In this document: piece by piece, positions 1 through 6,083 of the stretch
How positions within the stretch are numbered: the first letter of the stretch is position 1
Layout of the letters: each line of letters opens with the position of its first letter
Assembly (NCBI GenBank): GCA_031269205.1
Contig: JAISZM010000178.1
Span: 1-6,949 of the forward strand
Length of the DNA: 6,949 nt
From: Eubacteriales Family XIII. Incertae Sedis bacterium
Lineage (GTDB): Bacteria > Bacillota > Clostridia > Peptostreptococcales > Anaerovoracaceae
Reading direction: 5' to 3'
Notes under the pieces: model-generated
The model's database searches: none
What the model was told of the DNA's origin: nothing
Seen by the model: only the letters and a program-made list of their open reading frames with translations
Program-made: the position numbers and the translations under genes

Positions 1-146
1 AGAACGCGACAAGGGAGCGCAAGGAACTGGTTCAGGTCGCAAATCTCGTACCCATAGCTATCCTCATCGGCCTGATCTTCAGGAATCAGATCAAAACCTT
101 CGTGGACGACGTCTTCCAGGGTCTGACTGCGGGGAAATTTTCGTGA
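1..146 (+). CDS. Flp1-like type IVb pilin family protein, 3' end only
   Basis: This is the C-terminal end of a gene that begins before the window; the first complete codon is at 3 and the stop TGA is at 144-146. The 47 visible residues hold a charged stretch (ATRERKELVQ), one hydrophobic segment (about VANLVPIAILIGLIF) and an amphipathic tail (RNQIKTFVDDVFQGL). Hydrophobic helix, then IFxxQI, then an FVxxVF tail is the pattern of the Flp1-like pilin family of clostridial Tad clusters, which supply the small pilin subunit or a pilin-like component. The stop overlaps the GTG start of the TadE-like gene (GTGA), so the two are probably translationally coupled. The gene order Flp1-TadE-DUF5702-TadE supports the call. 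The N-terminal processing region is mostly missing, so pilin versus pilin-like accessory protein cannot be settled. Confidence 0.62.
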   Translation, partial: NATRERKELVQVANLVPIAILIGLIFRNQIKTFVDDVFQGLTAGKFS

Positions 147-553
147 CACGTAGGCAGAGATCCGGCTCAGCGATGGTCGAGTCCGCCATATACTTCCCCT
201 TCATCGTGCTCGGAATCATGTTTACGATGTACGTCATGATAGACATGTATTCCATCGCCGCCCTGCAGTCCCACCTGCACCTCGCGGTGAGGGCCGAGAG
301 CGGCAGGCTGTCCGGCGTAACGGACGTCGCCGTGAAGGGAGGCGGCGCGGGATACGACCGTTATCGAACGGCCGCGTTCGCGAAGCGCGTGAAGCTCGGC
401 GCGGGAAAATCGGGCAGGAACAAGACGGCCACAGGTTCGGTTTCGGCGAAGTACGGAGCGGGACGCATGGTCGGAAACGTGAAGATCGACGAGAGAGCGC
501 GCGCCTACGCCATCCGCGAAATAAGCGGAGTCCGCGGTATCACGAGGAAATGA
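143..553 (+). CDS. TadE-like pilus assembly protein (first copy)
   Basis: This is a 136-residue protein with a short basic N-terminus (MTRRQRSGSAMVES) followed by one hydrophobic segment at about residues 15-36 and a basic, soluble C-terminal part. A small-residue stretch, then VES, then a membrane helix is the TadE/TadG pseudopilin signature (usual form GxxxVEFAL...P). Such proteins are minor pilins or assembly factors of the Tad pilus, held in the membrane with the C-terminus outside. The GTG start is preferred because it has GGGGAA at 131-136 at suitable spacing, overlaps the previous stop, and keeps the basic N-terminus; the next start, ATG at 173, would remove most of the motif. The C-terminal domain is Gly/Lys/Arg-rich with no cysteines and no domain I recognise. 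Family assignment rests on the N-terminal motif and the neighbours. Confidence 0.8.
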   Translation: MTRRQRSGSAMVESAIYFPFIVLGIMFTMYVMIDMYSIAALQSHLHLAVRAESGRLSGVTDVAVKGGGAGYDRYRTAAFAKRVKLGAGKSGRNKTATGSVSAKYGAGRMVGNVKIDERARAYAIREISGVRGITRK

Positions 554-559
554 ACGTGG

Positions 560-568
560 CAAAGGAGA
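560..568 (+). promoter_or_regulatory. orphan Shine-Dalgarno-like sequence
   Basis: AAGGAGAGG lies just after the first TadE-like stop. It is one of the strongest ribosome-binding-site matches in the window, yet there is no ATG, GTG or TTG in the next 30 or so bases; the first ATG is at 602. It may be a standby site for the DUF5702 gene, lie inside a small overlapping reading frame (550-663), or be chance. Confidence 0.3.
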
Positions 569-625
569 GGGTCGGCGATCCGCCCGTCGCGCGGCAGGTC
601 AATGACAAATGGAAAAGAGACGATC

Positions 626-1912
626 ATGATTTTTATTATGAGCAACAGCAACAGACGAGGTAGCGCTGCCATCCTTCTGACCATAGCGTTCGCGGGCATG
701 TTGGTTCTCGTCACCTGCCTGTTTGCGGCGGCCAGGGTCGCCGCGGGCGTCTCCTACGCGGACGCCGCGTTTCAGGCGGCGGGCAGGTCGGTTCTCAGTG
801 AGTACGATACGGAACTGCTGAAAAGGTACGGCCTGTTCGCCTTTAAAGGCGACGAAAGACGCATAGAACGCGACATCGCCTTCTACGCTGACGCGAGCCT
901 GAGAAAAGACAAGAAAGCGTATTTCCCCTTCGCGCCGTCAGGGTCGCGAACGAGGGTGTTCGATATCGAGACGGACAAGACGGAGGCGAACCTGAAGGAG
1001 TTTTCGCTTCTGGATGTCGACGTCTTCGAGCAGCAGTTGAAGGAGGCCGCCGCCGCGAAGACGGCCGAGAGACTCACGGGCGGCAGGAATAAGAGCGGGA
1101 AGATGGATTATTCCGACCCGCTGAGCGGCCATAAGAACAGGACGCTGCGCAACGAAGGGGTGACGGCTTCGTTGCCGTCGGCCGACGTGACCTGGTCATT
1201 CCCCGACGTGAGCTCGCTGTCGCCCGAAAACCTTTCGAACCTCGCCGACAAAGCGGCGTCGGATGTTTTGAATTCGCAGTACATCATGGCGGCGTTCGGC
1301 CACGCGAACGATGGCGTATCGGACGACGATTCGTTCTTTGACGCCGAGATAGAGTACCTACTCTCGGGCAAGATGAAAGACCTCGCAAACTATGACAGCG
1401 TGAAAGCGAAACTCACGCTCATACGCTTTTTCGCCAACAACATCGCGATAAGCAGGGATCCGCTCAAGAGGGCGCAGATAACCGCGCTTGCCGCGCCCTT
1501 CGCGGCGGCGGCTGGCATAGGCGAGCTGGCCGCGAGCATTGCGATCACGGAGATATGGGTGGGGGCGGAGACGAAGAACGACATAGGTTTGTTCGAGGCG
1601 GGCGAGAAGGTAGCCTTCATCAAGACGTCCGCGCAGTGGGCCTTGACCGACTGCGCGAAAACGGTGTACGGTCTGTTCGACGGCAGGCTGATACGTCCGA
1701 TTTCCAAGTCGGGGCAGACGTACGAGGACTACCTGCGGGCGTTGATCTTTCTCATGGACAGGGAGACGAAACTGCTTCGCGTCATGGATCTCATACAGAT
1801 AGACATGAAGGCGCATTACAACCGGGAGTTCCTCGTGCGGGAATACTACACGGGCTACCGCTTCAAGGTCGTAGCGTTGGGCGAAACCTTTGAATACACG
1901 GAAAAGTATTGA
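626..1912 (+). CDS. DUF5702 domain-containing membrane-anchored protein of a Tad-like cluster
   Basis: From the ATG at 626 this is a 428-residue protein. It has a short polar N-terminus (SNSNRRGSAA), one transmembrane segment within the first 40 residues (AAILLTIAFAGMLVLVTCLFAA), then a large domain predicted outside the membrane. The pattern after the helix (ARVAAGVSYADAAFQAAG, VLSEYDTELLKRYGLFAF) and the C-terminal block YEDYLRALIFLMDRETKLLR with MDLIQIDM match what I know of DUF5702, a family of unknown function found in clostridial Tad clusters between TadE-like genes. The usual length is a little over 400 residues, so it looks intact. Possible starts are ATG 602, 626 and 638. I chose 626 because GGAAAAGAG at 611-619 is a fair ribosome-binding site and 602 has only AGG three bases away. 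The role is probably structural or assembly-related at the cell surface, inferred from synteny; biochemistry is unknown to me. Confidence 0.78.
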   Translation: MIFIMSNSNRRGSAAILLTIAFAGMLVLVTCLFAAARVAAGVSYADAAFQAAGRSVLSEYDTELLKRYGLFAFKGDERRIERDIAFYADASLRKDKKAYFPFAPSGSRTRVFDIETDKTEANLKEFSLLDVDVFEQQLKEAAAAKTAERLTGGRNKSGKMDYSDPLSGHKNRTLRNEGVTASLPSADVTWSFPDVSSLSPENLSNLADKAASDVLNSQYIMAAFGHANDGVSDDDSFFDAEIEYLLSGKMKDLANYDSVKAKLTLIRFFANNIAISRDPLKRAQITALAAPFAAAAGIGELAASIAITEIWVGAETKNDIGLFEAGEKVAFIKTSAQWALTDCAKTVYGLFDGRLIRPISKSGQTYEDYLRALIFLMDRETKLLRVMDLIQIDMKAHYNREFLVREYYTGYRFKVVALGETFEYTEKY

Positions 1913-1914
1913 GA

Positions 1915-2754
1915 ATGAGAATGTGGAGTAATAATAACGCGGGCGCCCCGCGGGATACATCGGCGCGCGTGCCAGGATGCGCTGTCGCGAGAAAGGGATC
2001 GCTCGCCGTGGAGACCGCGATCTTCCTGCCGCTGTTCATCATCGGCGTCCTGACGCTCGGATGGCTCATCAAGTTTACGGCTATAAGCGAAAACGTCTAC
2101 CATTCGCTCGCGGACGAAACGCGCAGATACGCGGCCGACGCCGTACTTTCGCGTGCGCCCGCCGGTTACAAGAACGCCGTGAAGACGCGTATCTCGGAGG
2201 AGAACGCGGGAGACGTCGCGTCCGTCGAGGTGAGTCCCGTCAGGTTCAACTTCCCCTACGCCTCCGCCCTATCGGGCAGAGTGTACACGAACCTGATAGG
2301 CTCATCCGTCAGCTACCGGGCCGACATAGGGCTGGCGCGTATATTCGCGAACGGGTTGACCGGCAGCGAAACGGCGCTCTGCCGCGCTTTTGTCGGCGCG
2401 AGCAGTCCGAGCGACAAAATGACCTTCGATGAGATGGAGAACGGAAATGACTCGCACGCCGTGTGGGTGTTCCCGCGCGCGGGCGAAAGGTACCACGGCG
2501 AGACTTGCTCATATATCAAGAATGAACCGAGGGAAAGAATCCTGACGAGCGCGATCAGAAGCAGGTATTCTCCATGCGAGCTGTGCAAACCGGGCAGTGC
2601 GTCCGACGGAACTCTCGTCTACGTGTTCCCGAACGCGGGAGGCGCCTACCATCGCGGCGAGTGTTATATCGTGAAGCGTTTTGTGATCTCCATGAGCGAG
2701 GACGACGCGAAAAGCAAGGGCTACACGAGGTGCTCCAAATGCGGAGGGAGATGA
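1915..2754 (+). CDS. TadE-like protein with duplicated C-terminal H-C-CxxC (putative zinc) module
   Basis: From ATG 1915 this is a 279-residue protein. Residues 26-57 carry the TadE-like signature: basic ARKG, SLAVET, then a hydrophobic helix (AIFLPLFIIGVLTLGWLI). A middle domain to about residue 175 has no motif I recognise. The C-terminal 100 residues hold two copies of V-[WY]-VFP-x-AG-xx-YH-x3-C...C-x2-C, with His/Cys at 194, 198, 221, 224 and again at 246, 250, 273, 276, exactly 52 residues apart. The second copy has the fuller form, with MSEDDAKSKGYTRCSKC. Modules of this kind (YHxxxC, an SxEEA-like helix, GYxxCxxC) occur at the C-termini of secreted nucleases and other extracellular Gram-positive proteins and look metal-binding. 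The start is uncertain: TTG 1909, ATG 1915 and ATG 1921 are all in frame with no clear ribosome-binding site, so coupling to the stop at 1910-1912 is likely. Confidence 0.75.
   Translation: MRMWSNNNAGAPRDTSARVPGCAVARKGSLAVETAIFLPLFIIGVLTLGWLIKFTAISENVYHSLADETRRYAADAVLSRAPAGYKNAVKTRISEENAGDVASVEVSPVRFNFPYASALSGRVYTNLIGSSVSYRADIGLARIFANGLTGSETALCRAFVGASSPSDKMTFDEMENGNDSHAVWVFPRAGERYHGETCSYIKNEPRERILTSAIRSRYSPCELCKPGSASDGTLVYVFPNAGGAYHRGECYIVKRFVISMSEDDAKSKGYTRCSKCGGR
2461..2742 (+). repeat. Two-copy in-frame domain repeat, period 156 bases
   Basis: Copy 1 runs from 2461 to 2586 and copy 2 from 2617 to 2742, so equivalent codons are exactly 156 bases apart with no gaps. In the first 20 residues about half are identical (VxVFP, AG, YH, C, K), and all four His/Cys ligand candidates coincide. 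At DNA level the copies are clearly diverged, indicating an old duplication kept by selection on spacing. Confidence 0.8.
2743..2750 (+). promoter_or_regulatory. Ribosome-binding site fixing a TTG start
   Basis: GGAGGGAG ends eight bases before the TTG at 2759, within the last codons of the preceding gene. It is among the best Shine-Dalgarno matches in the window. The only nearby ATG (2751) opens a three-codon frame, so this site supports TTG as the real start of the DUF6382-like gene. Confidence 0.75.
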
Positions 2755-2758
2755 TATT

Positions 2759-3316
2759 TTGATAACGGTAGAACTGCCCGAAGGGTATCTTGCGCGGCAC
2801 GAGCGCATAGCGCTCGAACGCGGAGCGGGGGAATTCCTGCTGCCTGTGACGATAGCCGAAGAAGGCGGGCGGATGAAGCTGATGTATCGATCGGAAGGTT
2901 TTGTCGCGCTGGGCGACTACGGTTTTCATGGCGATCTGTACCGGGTGTTCCGCGCGCTGAAGAGGTACGCCGCGAAGATTCGCGACGCGCAGGATATGTT
3001 GCTGCGACCCGACAGAGTGTTCGTATCCGGCGACAAGGTGTTCGTAGACGCGGAGGATCAGGGCGTGCGTCTGCTGTACGGAGCGAACAAGGCGGATGGC
3101 GCGCCGGGAAAATCCATCGCCTACGGAGTTTACACGGAAGCGCTGATTCCCCTACTCGCGGAATTGTCGGCCAAAGCGGGAATAACGGGGGTCAAGGCAG
3201 CGATGACGCAGCTCGCAAAGAAGATAAAGACGGTCAACCCGGACTACGAGACAGCGATCAAGATACTGGAGTCCGTGGAGAGGCAGTGGAACTACATGCA
3301 GCCCGTAGGCCCATAG
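2759..3316 (+). CDS. DUF6382-like protein, stand-alone
   Basis: This is a 185-residue soluble protein with no signal peptide or membrane segment. The TTG start is set by GGAGGGAG eight bases upstream, and the gene begins four bases after the previous stop, so it belongs to the pilus operon. The N-terminal part (MITVELPEGYLARHE, LPVTIAEEGGRMKLMYRSEGFVAL) and the middle block (DMLLRPDRVFVSGDKVFV, then RLLYG) resemble DUF6382, a domain I know mainly as the N-terminal half of FHA-domain proteins in clostridial Tad clusters. No FHA domain follows: the protein ends with an Ala/Lys-rich helical region (KAAMTQLAKKIKTVNPDYETAIKILESVERQW) and MQPVGP. It probably acts in the cytoplasm with the secretion ATPase or signalling parts of the system, but that is inference. 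The family match is by eye and moderate. Confidence 0.62.
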   Translation: MITVELPEGYLARHERIALERGAGEFLLPVTIAEEGGRMKLMYRSEGFVALGDYGFHGDLYRVFRALKRYAAKIRDAQDMLLRPDRVFVSGDKVFVDAEDQGVRLLYGANKADGAPGKSIAYGVYTEALIPLLAELSAKAGITGVKAAMTQLAKKIKTVNPDYETAIKILESVERQWNYMQPVGP

Positions 3317-3354
3317 GACGCTTGACGTAGTCGCATTTATCTATGAAACAGGAT

Positions 3355-3370
3355 GTTTGCCGTCGCAAAC
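3355..3370. repeat. Inverted repeat GTTTGC-CGTC-GCAAAC
   Basis: This is a perfect 6-base inverted repeat with a 4-base centre, 38 bases after the DUF6382-like stop. No T-run follows, so it is a poor intrinsic terminator for the pilus operon. It overlaps the possible -35 region of promoter 1, which would also suit an operator. Confidence 0.45.
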
Positions 3371-3383
3371 CACACCCTATAAT
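3357..3383 (+). promoter_or_regulatory. Candidate promoter 1 of the MalT-like gene
   Basis: TATAAT at 3378-3383 is a perfect -10 box. The best -35 partner is TTGCCG at 3357-3362 (4 of 6 matches) with a short 15-base spacer, so it would be weak alone or need an activator. The inverted repeat at 3355-3370 covers this -35 region. Confidence 0.4.
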
Positions 3384-3424
3384 CAGGAAATGCGGCCGGA
3401 ATCCCCAAAATCATCGCTTTCCCG

Positions 3425-3454
3425 TTGACAGGCCGTGAACGGCTACAATATACT
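3425..3454 (+). promoter_or_regulatory. Candidate sigma-A promoter 2 of the MalT-like gene
   Basis: A perfect -35 box TTGACA (3425-3430) is followed after 18 bases by TATACT (3449-3454, 5 of 6 matches). Transcription would begin near 3461, about 33 bases before the preferred start codon. The spacer contains an inverted repeat, GCCGT-GA-ACGGC, at 3432-3443. This is the clearest promoter in the window and indicates the regulator is its own transcription unit, separate from the pilus operon. Confidence 0.7.
3432..3443. promoter_or_regulatory. Inverted repeat in the promoter spacer, possible operator
   Basis: GCCGT-GA-ACGGC is a perfect 5-base inverted repeat sitting exactly between the -35 and -10 boxes of promoter 2. 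Dyads in the spacer are known operator positions, for example for MerR-type activators and for steric repressors. It is short, so chance is possible. Confidence 0.35.
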
Positions 3455-3476
3455 TCAAATCGGAAGGGATGTAAGA

Positions 3477-3497
3477 ATGGGAGACGAAATTTCATGA
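3477..3497 (+). other. Possible six-codon leader peptide (MGDEIS)
   Basis: An ATG at 3477 opens a six-codon frame, MGDEIS, ending at TGA 3495-3497. GGAAGGG at 3462-3468 lies eight bases upstream, a good ribosome-binding site. The stop overlaps the ATG of the regulator gene at 3494 (ATGA), the classic arrangement for translational coupling. It would explain why the regulator itself has only a modest site (GGGAG). The peptide is too short for a protein role; whether it is translated is not known. Confidence 0.35.
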
Positions 3498-6049
3498 ACA
3501 AGGCGGAAATAGGAGTGGTGGGGAGTATGCCCGCGGGCGATTGCATCATGGCGAGGCCGCGCGTCGAGACGATACTGTCGGAGGCGCTCGAAAAGCCCGT
3601 CACGCTCATCTGCGCGGGGGAGGGCTGCGGCAAGTCCTACGCGGTCTATTCCTACCTGATGAACACCGACTCGCGTATCATATGGGTGCAGCTGTCCGAG
3701 GCCGACAACAACCCGTCGAGGTACTGGGAAAATCTCTGCAACACGGTGAAACCGCTGAACGATGCCTTCGCCGCGGACCTCGCGGCGATAGGCTTTCCCG
3801 GCACGAGCGAACGCTACGAGCTGTATCACGAGAAGGTGGCGGACGCTCTGAAGCCGAACGTGAACTACGTGCTCGTGTTCGACGACATTCATCTGCTGAA
3901 GAATCCCGAGGTGCTGTCCCATCTGTTGGCCTACGTCGACAATCCCTGGCAGGGGATGGCGCTCGTCTTGATATCGAGAGAGGAAACGATATCGCCGTAT
4001 GACATCGGCACGTCGGACGAGGATTTCGTGATGATAGACGAGAGCGATCTGCTGTTCACGAAGGTAGAAGTGTCGGACTATCTGTCCATGCTCGATATTG
4101 ACCCGGCTCCGCTGCTCGTCGACGACGTGTACACCGCGAGCGAAGGACTCGCGTACCTGGTCAACCTCGCGAGCAAGATCATAAAAAAGCGGCCTGGCGA
4201 GATGCGGAACCTGCGGAGCGCGATCAAGCGCAACATCACGAAACTCATCGACGCCCAGTTCTTTGAGTCGGCCACGGAGGAAATGAAGAAATTCTTCGTC
4301 AAACTCTCTTTGCTCGACCATCTGTCGGACAGCCTCGTGTCCTCCCTGCCGGACGGCGACAAGATGATAAGTAGGACCATGAGGATGACTTCGATGATCC
4401 GCTACGATACGTATATGTGTTCCTACCACCTCCATCACATGTTCAAGGATTTTCTCAAGAGCAAGGAGGATATTTTGACGGACGAGGACAGGTATTCCAC
4501 GTACAAGGCGGCGGCGGAATGGTGCAAGGAGAACAATTACCGGTTCGAGGCCATCGGTTACTACGAGAAGGTGGGGGACTATTCGTCGATAGTGGACATA
4601 GCGAGTTCCATGCAGCTCGACATAGACTTTCACTCGGGCATATATCTGCTCGGCATACTCGAGAGGGCGGATCCGAGCCTGTTCGACGAGATTCTCGCCG
4701 CGCGCGTGTTGCACACGAGGATGTTGCTCTCGCTCGGCAGGATAGACGAGTCCTTGGAAAAACTCGGCGAATACATCGCGACGCTTGAGGCGCAAAAGAT
4801 CACAGAGGAGAGCGCGAAAACGCTCGTCTGGCTCTATGGCAATCGCGGTTTCGCGAAGATACTCAATTCGACGAAGACGGGGGAGTACACGTTCGCGGAG
4901 GATTTCGCGAAAGCCGACGATTACTTTCAGAAGACCGGCACGAAGGAGTCGCCCGCCATAGTCAACGCGTCCATACTCGCGTACTCATGCCTGGTGGGAA
5001 ACAGCAGGAAGGGCGAGCCGGAAAGATTTATCGCCGAGATGGTCAAGTCCGTGCCGCATACGGCTCACGCGCTCGGCGGCTGCCTCTGCGGTGCGGACGA
5101 CCTGACGAAGGCGGAGGTCGCCTACTACCGCGGCGACATGACCGCGTGCGAGCGGTACGCTATTCAAGCCTACCTCAAAGCGAGGGAAGGGGGCCAGACG
5201 TACATAGAGGGCAGGGTGCTGTTCATGATGCTGCGTATGCACCTCTGCCGCGGCAGATATGAGAAGATCGAGGAAACGCTCGCCCAGTACGAAGCCATCA
5301 TAAAGAAGTCGGATCTGTACATCGAACATATACAGCACGAGGTCGTGCTCAGTTGGTACTACGCGATGATAGGCGAGACGGACAATGTCACGCAGTGGGT
5401 GAAGAACGACTACACGCCGAGCGGATCGGACAACTACATCACGGGTATCGAGAACATGGCGAAGGCGAAGTATCTCATCGCGGAGAAAAAATACCACACG
5501 ATGCTCGCGCTCGTCAACAAGCGGCCCTCGTCGCGCGGGTTCAGACAGTTCCTCCTCGGGAGTATCGGCCTGGCCGTGTACGAGGCCGTATGCCTCTACA
5601 ACCTGAAGGACAGGAAGGGCGCCATGGACGCGTTGAAGTTCGCCTACGAGATGTCCGCGCCCAACGCCTTCGACATGCCCTTCATAGAGATGGGGAATCT
5701 CATGCGCTCGCTCGCGGGCGCCGCGCTGCGCGAGAAGGCCTGCGGCATACCCGGCGAGTGGCTCGAACAGATCCGCAGCAAATCGGCGACCTATGCCAAG
5801 CGCACGGCTCACGTGAAGTCGCTGTACCGGCAGGATGCCGGCAAAGACGGCGACATACAGTTGACGATAAGGGAGAGGGAAGTCCTGCACGATGTATCCC
5901 AAGGGCTTTCGCGCACGGAGATAGCCGCGTACCGGGGAATATCCGTGAACACCGTCAAAGCCATGTTGCAGATCATCTATGAGAAGCTCGGGGCCGACAA
6001 CAGCATGGACGCCCTGCGCATCGCGATATCGAGAAGCATGATCCGGTAG
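3494..6049 (+). CDS. MalT-like LuxR family transcriptional regulator (STAND ATPase)
   Basis: This is an 851-residue cytoplasmic regulator, near the roughly 900 residues of MalT. In order: a pre-ATPase segment ARPRVETIL (about 19-28), Walker A AGEGCGKS (41-48), a WVQLSEADNNPSRYW block, Walker B VLVFDD (126-131), the ALVLISREE sensor strand, DLLFTKVEVSDYL typical of the family, a winged-helix region, then about 400 residues of helical TPR-like repeats, and a LuxR DNA-binding domain at 790-851 (LTIREREVL, GLSRTEIAAYRGISVNTVK, IYEKLGADN). Such proteins bind ATP and a small ligand, oligomerise and activate promoters; the ligand cannot be predicted. The frame is open back to 3425, but that TTG is the -35 box, so translation starts later. 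ATG 3494 has GGGAG upstream and overlaps a mini-frame stop; ATG 3527, with AGGAG at 3511, is the alternative. It is not in the pilus operon. Confidence 0.93.
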   Translation: MNKAEIGVVGSMPAGDCIMARPRVETILSEALEKPVTLICAGEGCGKSYAVYSYLMNTDSRIIWVQLSEADNNPSRYWENLCNTVKPLNDAFAADLAAIGFPGTSERYELYHEKVADALKPNVNYVLVFDDIHLLKNPEVLSHLLAYVDNPWQGMALVLISREETISPYDIGTSDEDFVMIDESDLLFTKVEVSDYLSMLDIDPAPLLVDDVYTASEGLAYLVNLASKIIKKRPGEMRNLRSAIKRNITKLIDAQFFESATEEMKKFFVKLSLLDHLSDSLVSSLPDGDKMISRTMRMTSMIRYDTYMCSYHLHHMFKDFLKSKEDILTDEDRYSTYKAAAEWCKENNYRFEAIGYYEKVGDYSSIVDIASSMQLDIDFHSGIYLLGILERADPSLFDEILAARVLHTRMLLSLGRIDESLEKLGEYIATLEAQKITEESAKTLVWLYGNRGFAKILNSTKTGEYTFAEDFAKADDYFQKTGTKESPAIVNASILAYSCLVGNSRKGEPERFIAEMVKSVPHTAHALGGCLCGADDLTKAEVAYYRGDMTACERYAIQAYLKAREGGQTYIEGRVLFMMLRMHLCRGRYEKIEETLAQYEAIIKKSDLYIEHIQHEVVLSWYYAMIGETDNVTQWVKNDYTPSGSDNYITGIENMAKAKYLIAEKKYHTMLALVNKRPSSRGFRQFLLGSIGLAVYEAVCLYNLKDRKGAMDALKFAYEMSAPNAFDMPFIEMGNLMRSLAGAALREKACGIPGEWLEQIRSKSATYAKRTAHVKSLYRQDAGKDGDIQLTIREREVLHDVSQGLSRTEIAAYRGISVNTVKAMLQIIYEKLGADNSMDALRIAISRSMIR

Positions 6050-6058
6050 TCGCGGATC
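6040..6058. repeat. Weak stem-loop at the convergent gene ends
   Basis: GATCCG and CGGATC form a 6-base stem around a 7-base loop that includes the regulator's TAG stop. The two convergent genes end only 34 bases apart. There is no T-run on either side, so it is at best a weak terminator; none better is visible. Confidence 0.25.
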
Positions 6059-6083
6059 CTATCACAACAGAGGTGGAGATAAT

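Noticed and set aside
554..640. Possible frameshift at the start of the DUF5702 gene
   Set aside because: The frame-shifted upstream residues do not resemble the family, and the protein from 626 or 638 already has a complete N-terminus and membrane segment.
1358..1960. Antisense open frame of 200 codons on the - strand
   Set aside because: It is opposite the conserved C-terminal block of the DUF5702 protein and crosses its stop into the next gene; no motif supports it.
3355..3370. Intrinsic terminator of the pilus operon
   Set aside because: The stem is only six base pairs and no T-run follows on either strand; kept only as an inverted repeat.
3390..3428. Short frame ATG 3390 to TGA 3428 (12 codons) in the control region
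   Set aside because: Its only ribosome-site-like bases touch the ATG, and it ends inside the -35 box of promoter 2. Nothing suggests it is translated.
3455..4795. Long antisense open frame of 446 codons on the - strand within the regulator gene
   Set aside because: The sense strand encodes an unmistakable STAND ATPase here. The antisense product is Arg/His/Val-rich without motifs, as expected from a codon-position shadow in GC-rich DNA.
4985..5902. Antisense open frame of 305 codons on the - strand
   Set aside because: It lies opposite the helical-repeat and DNA-binding parts of the regulator, has shadow-like composition and no ribosome-binding context.
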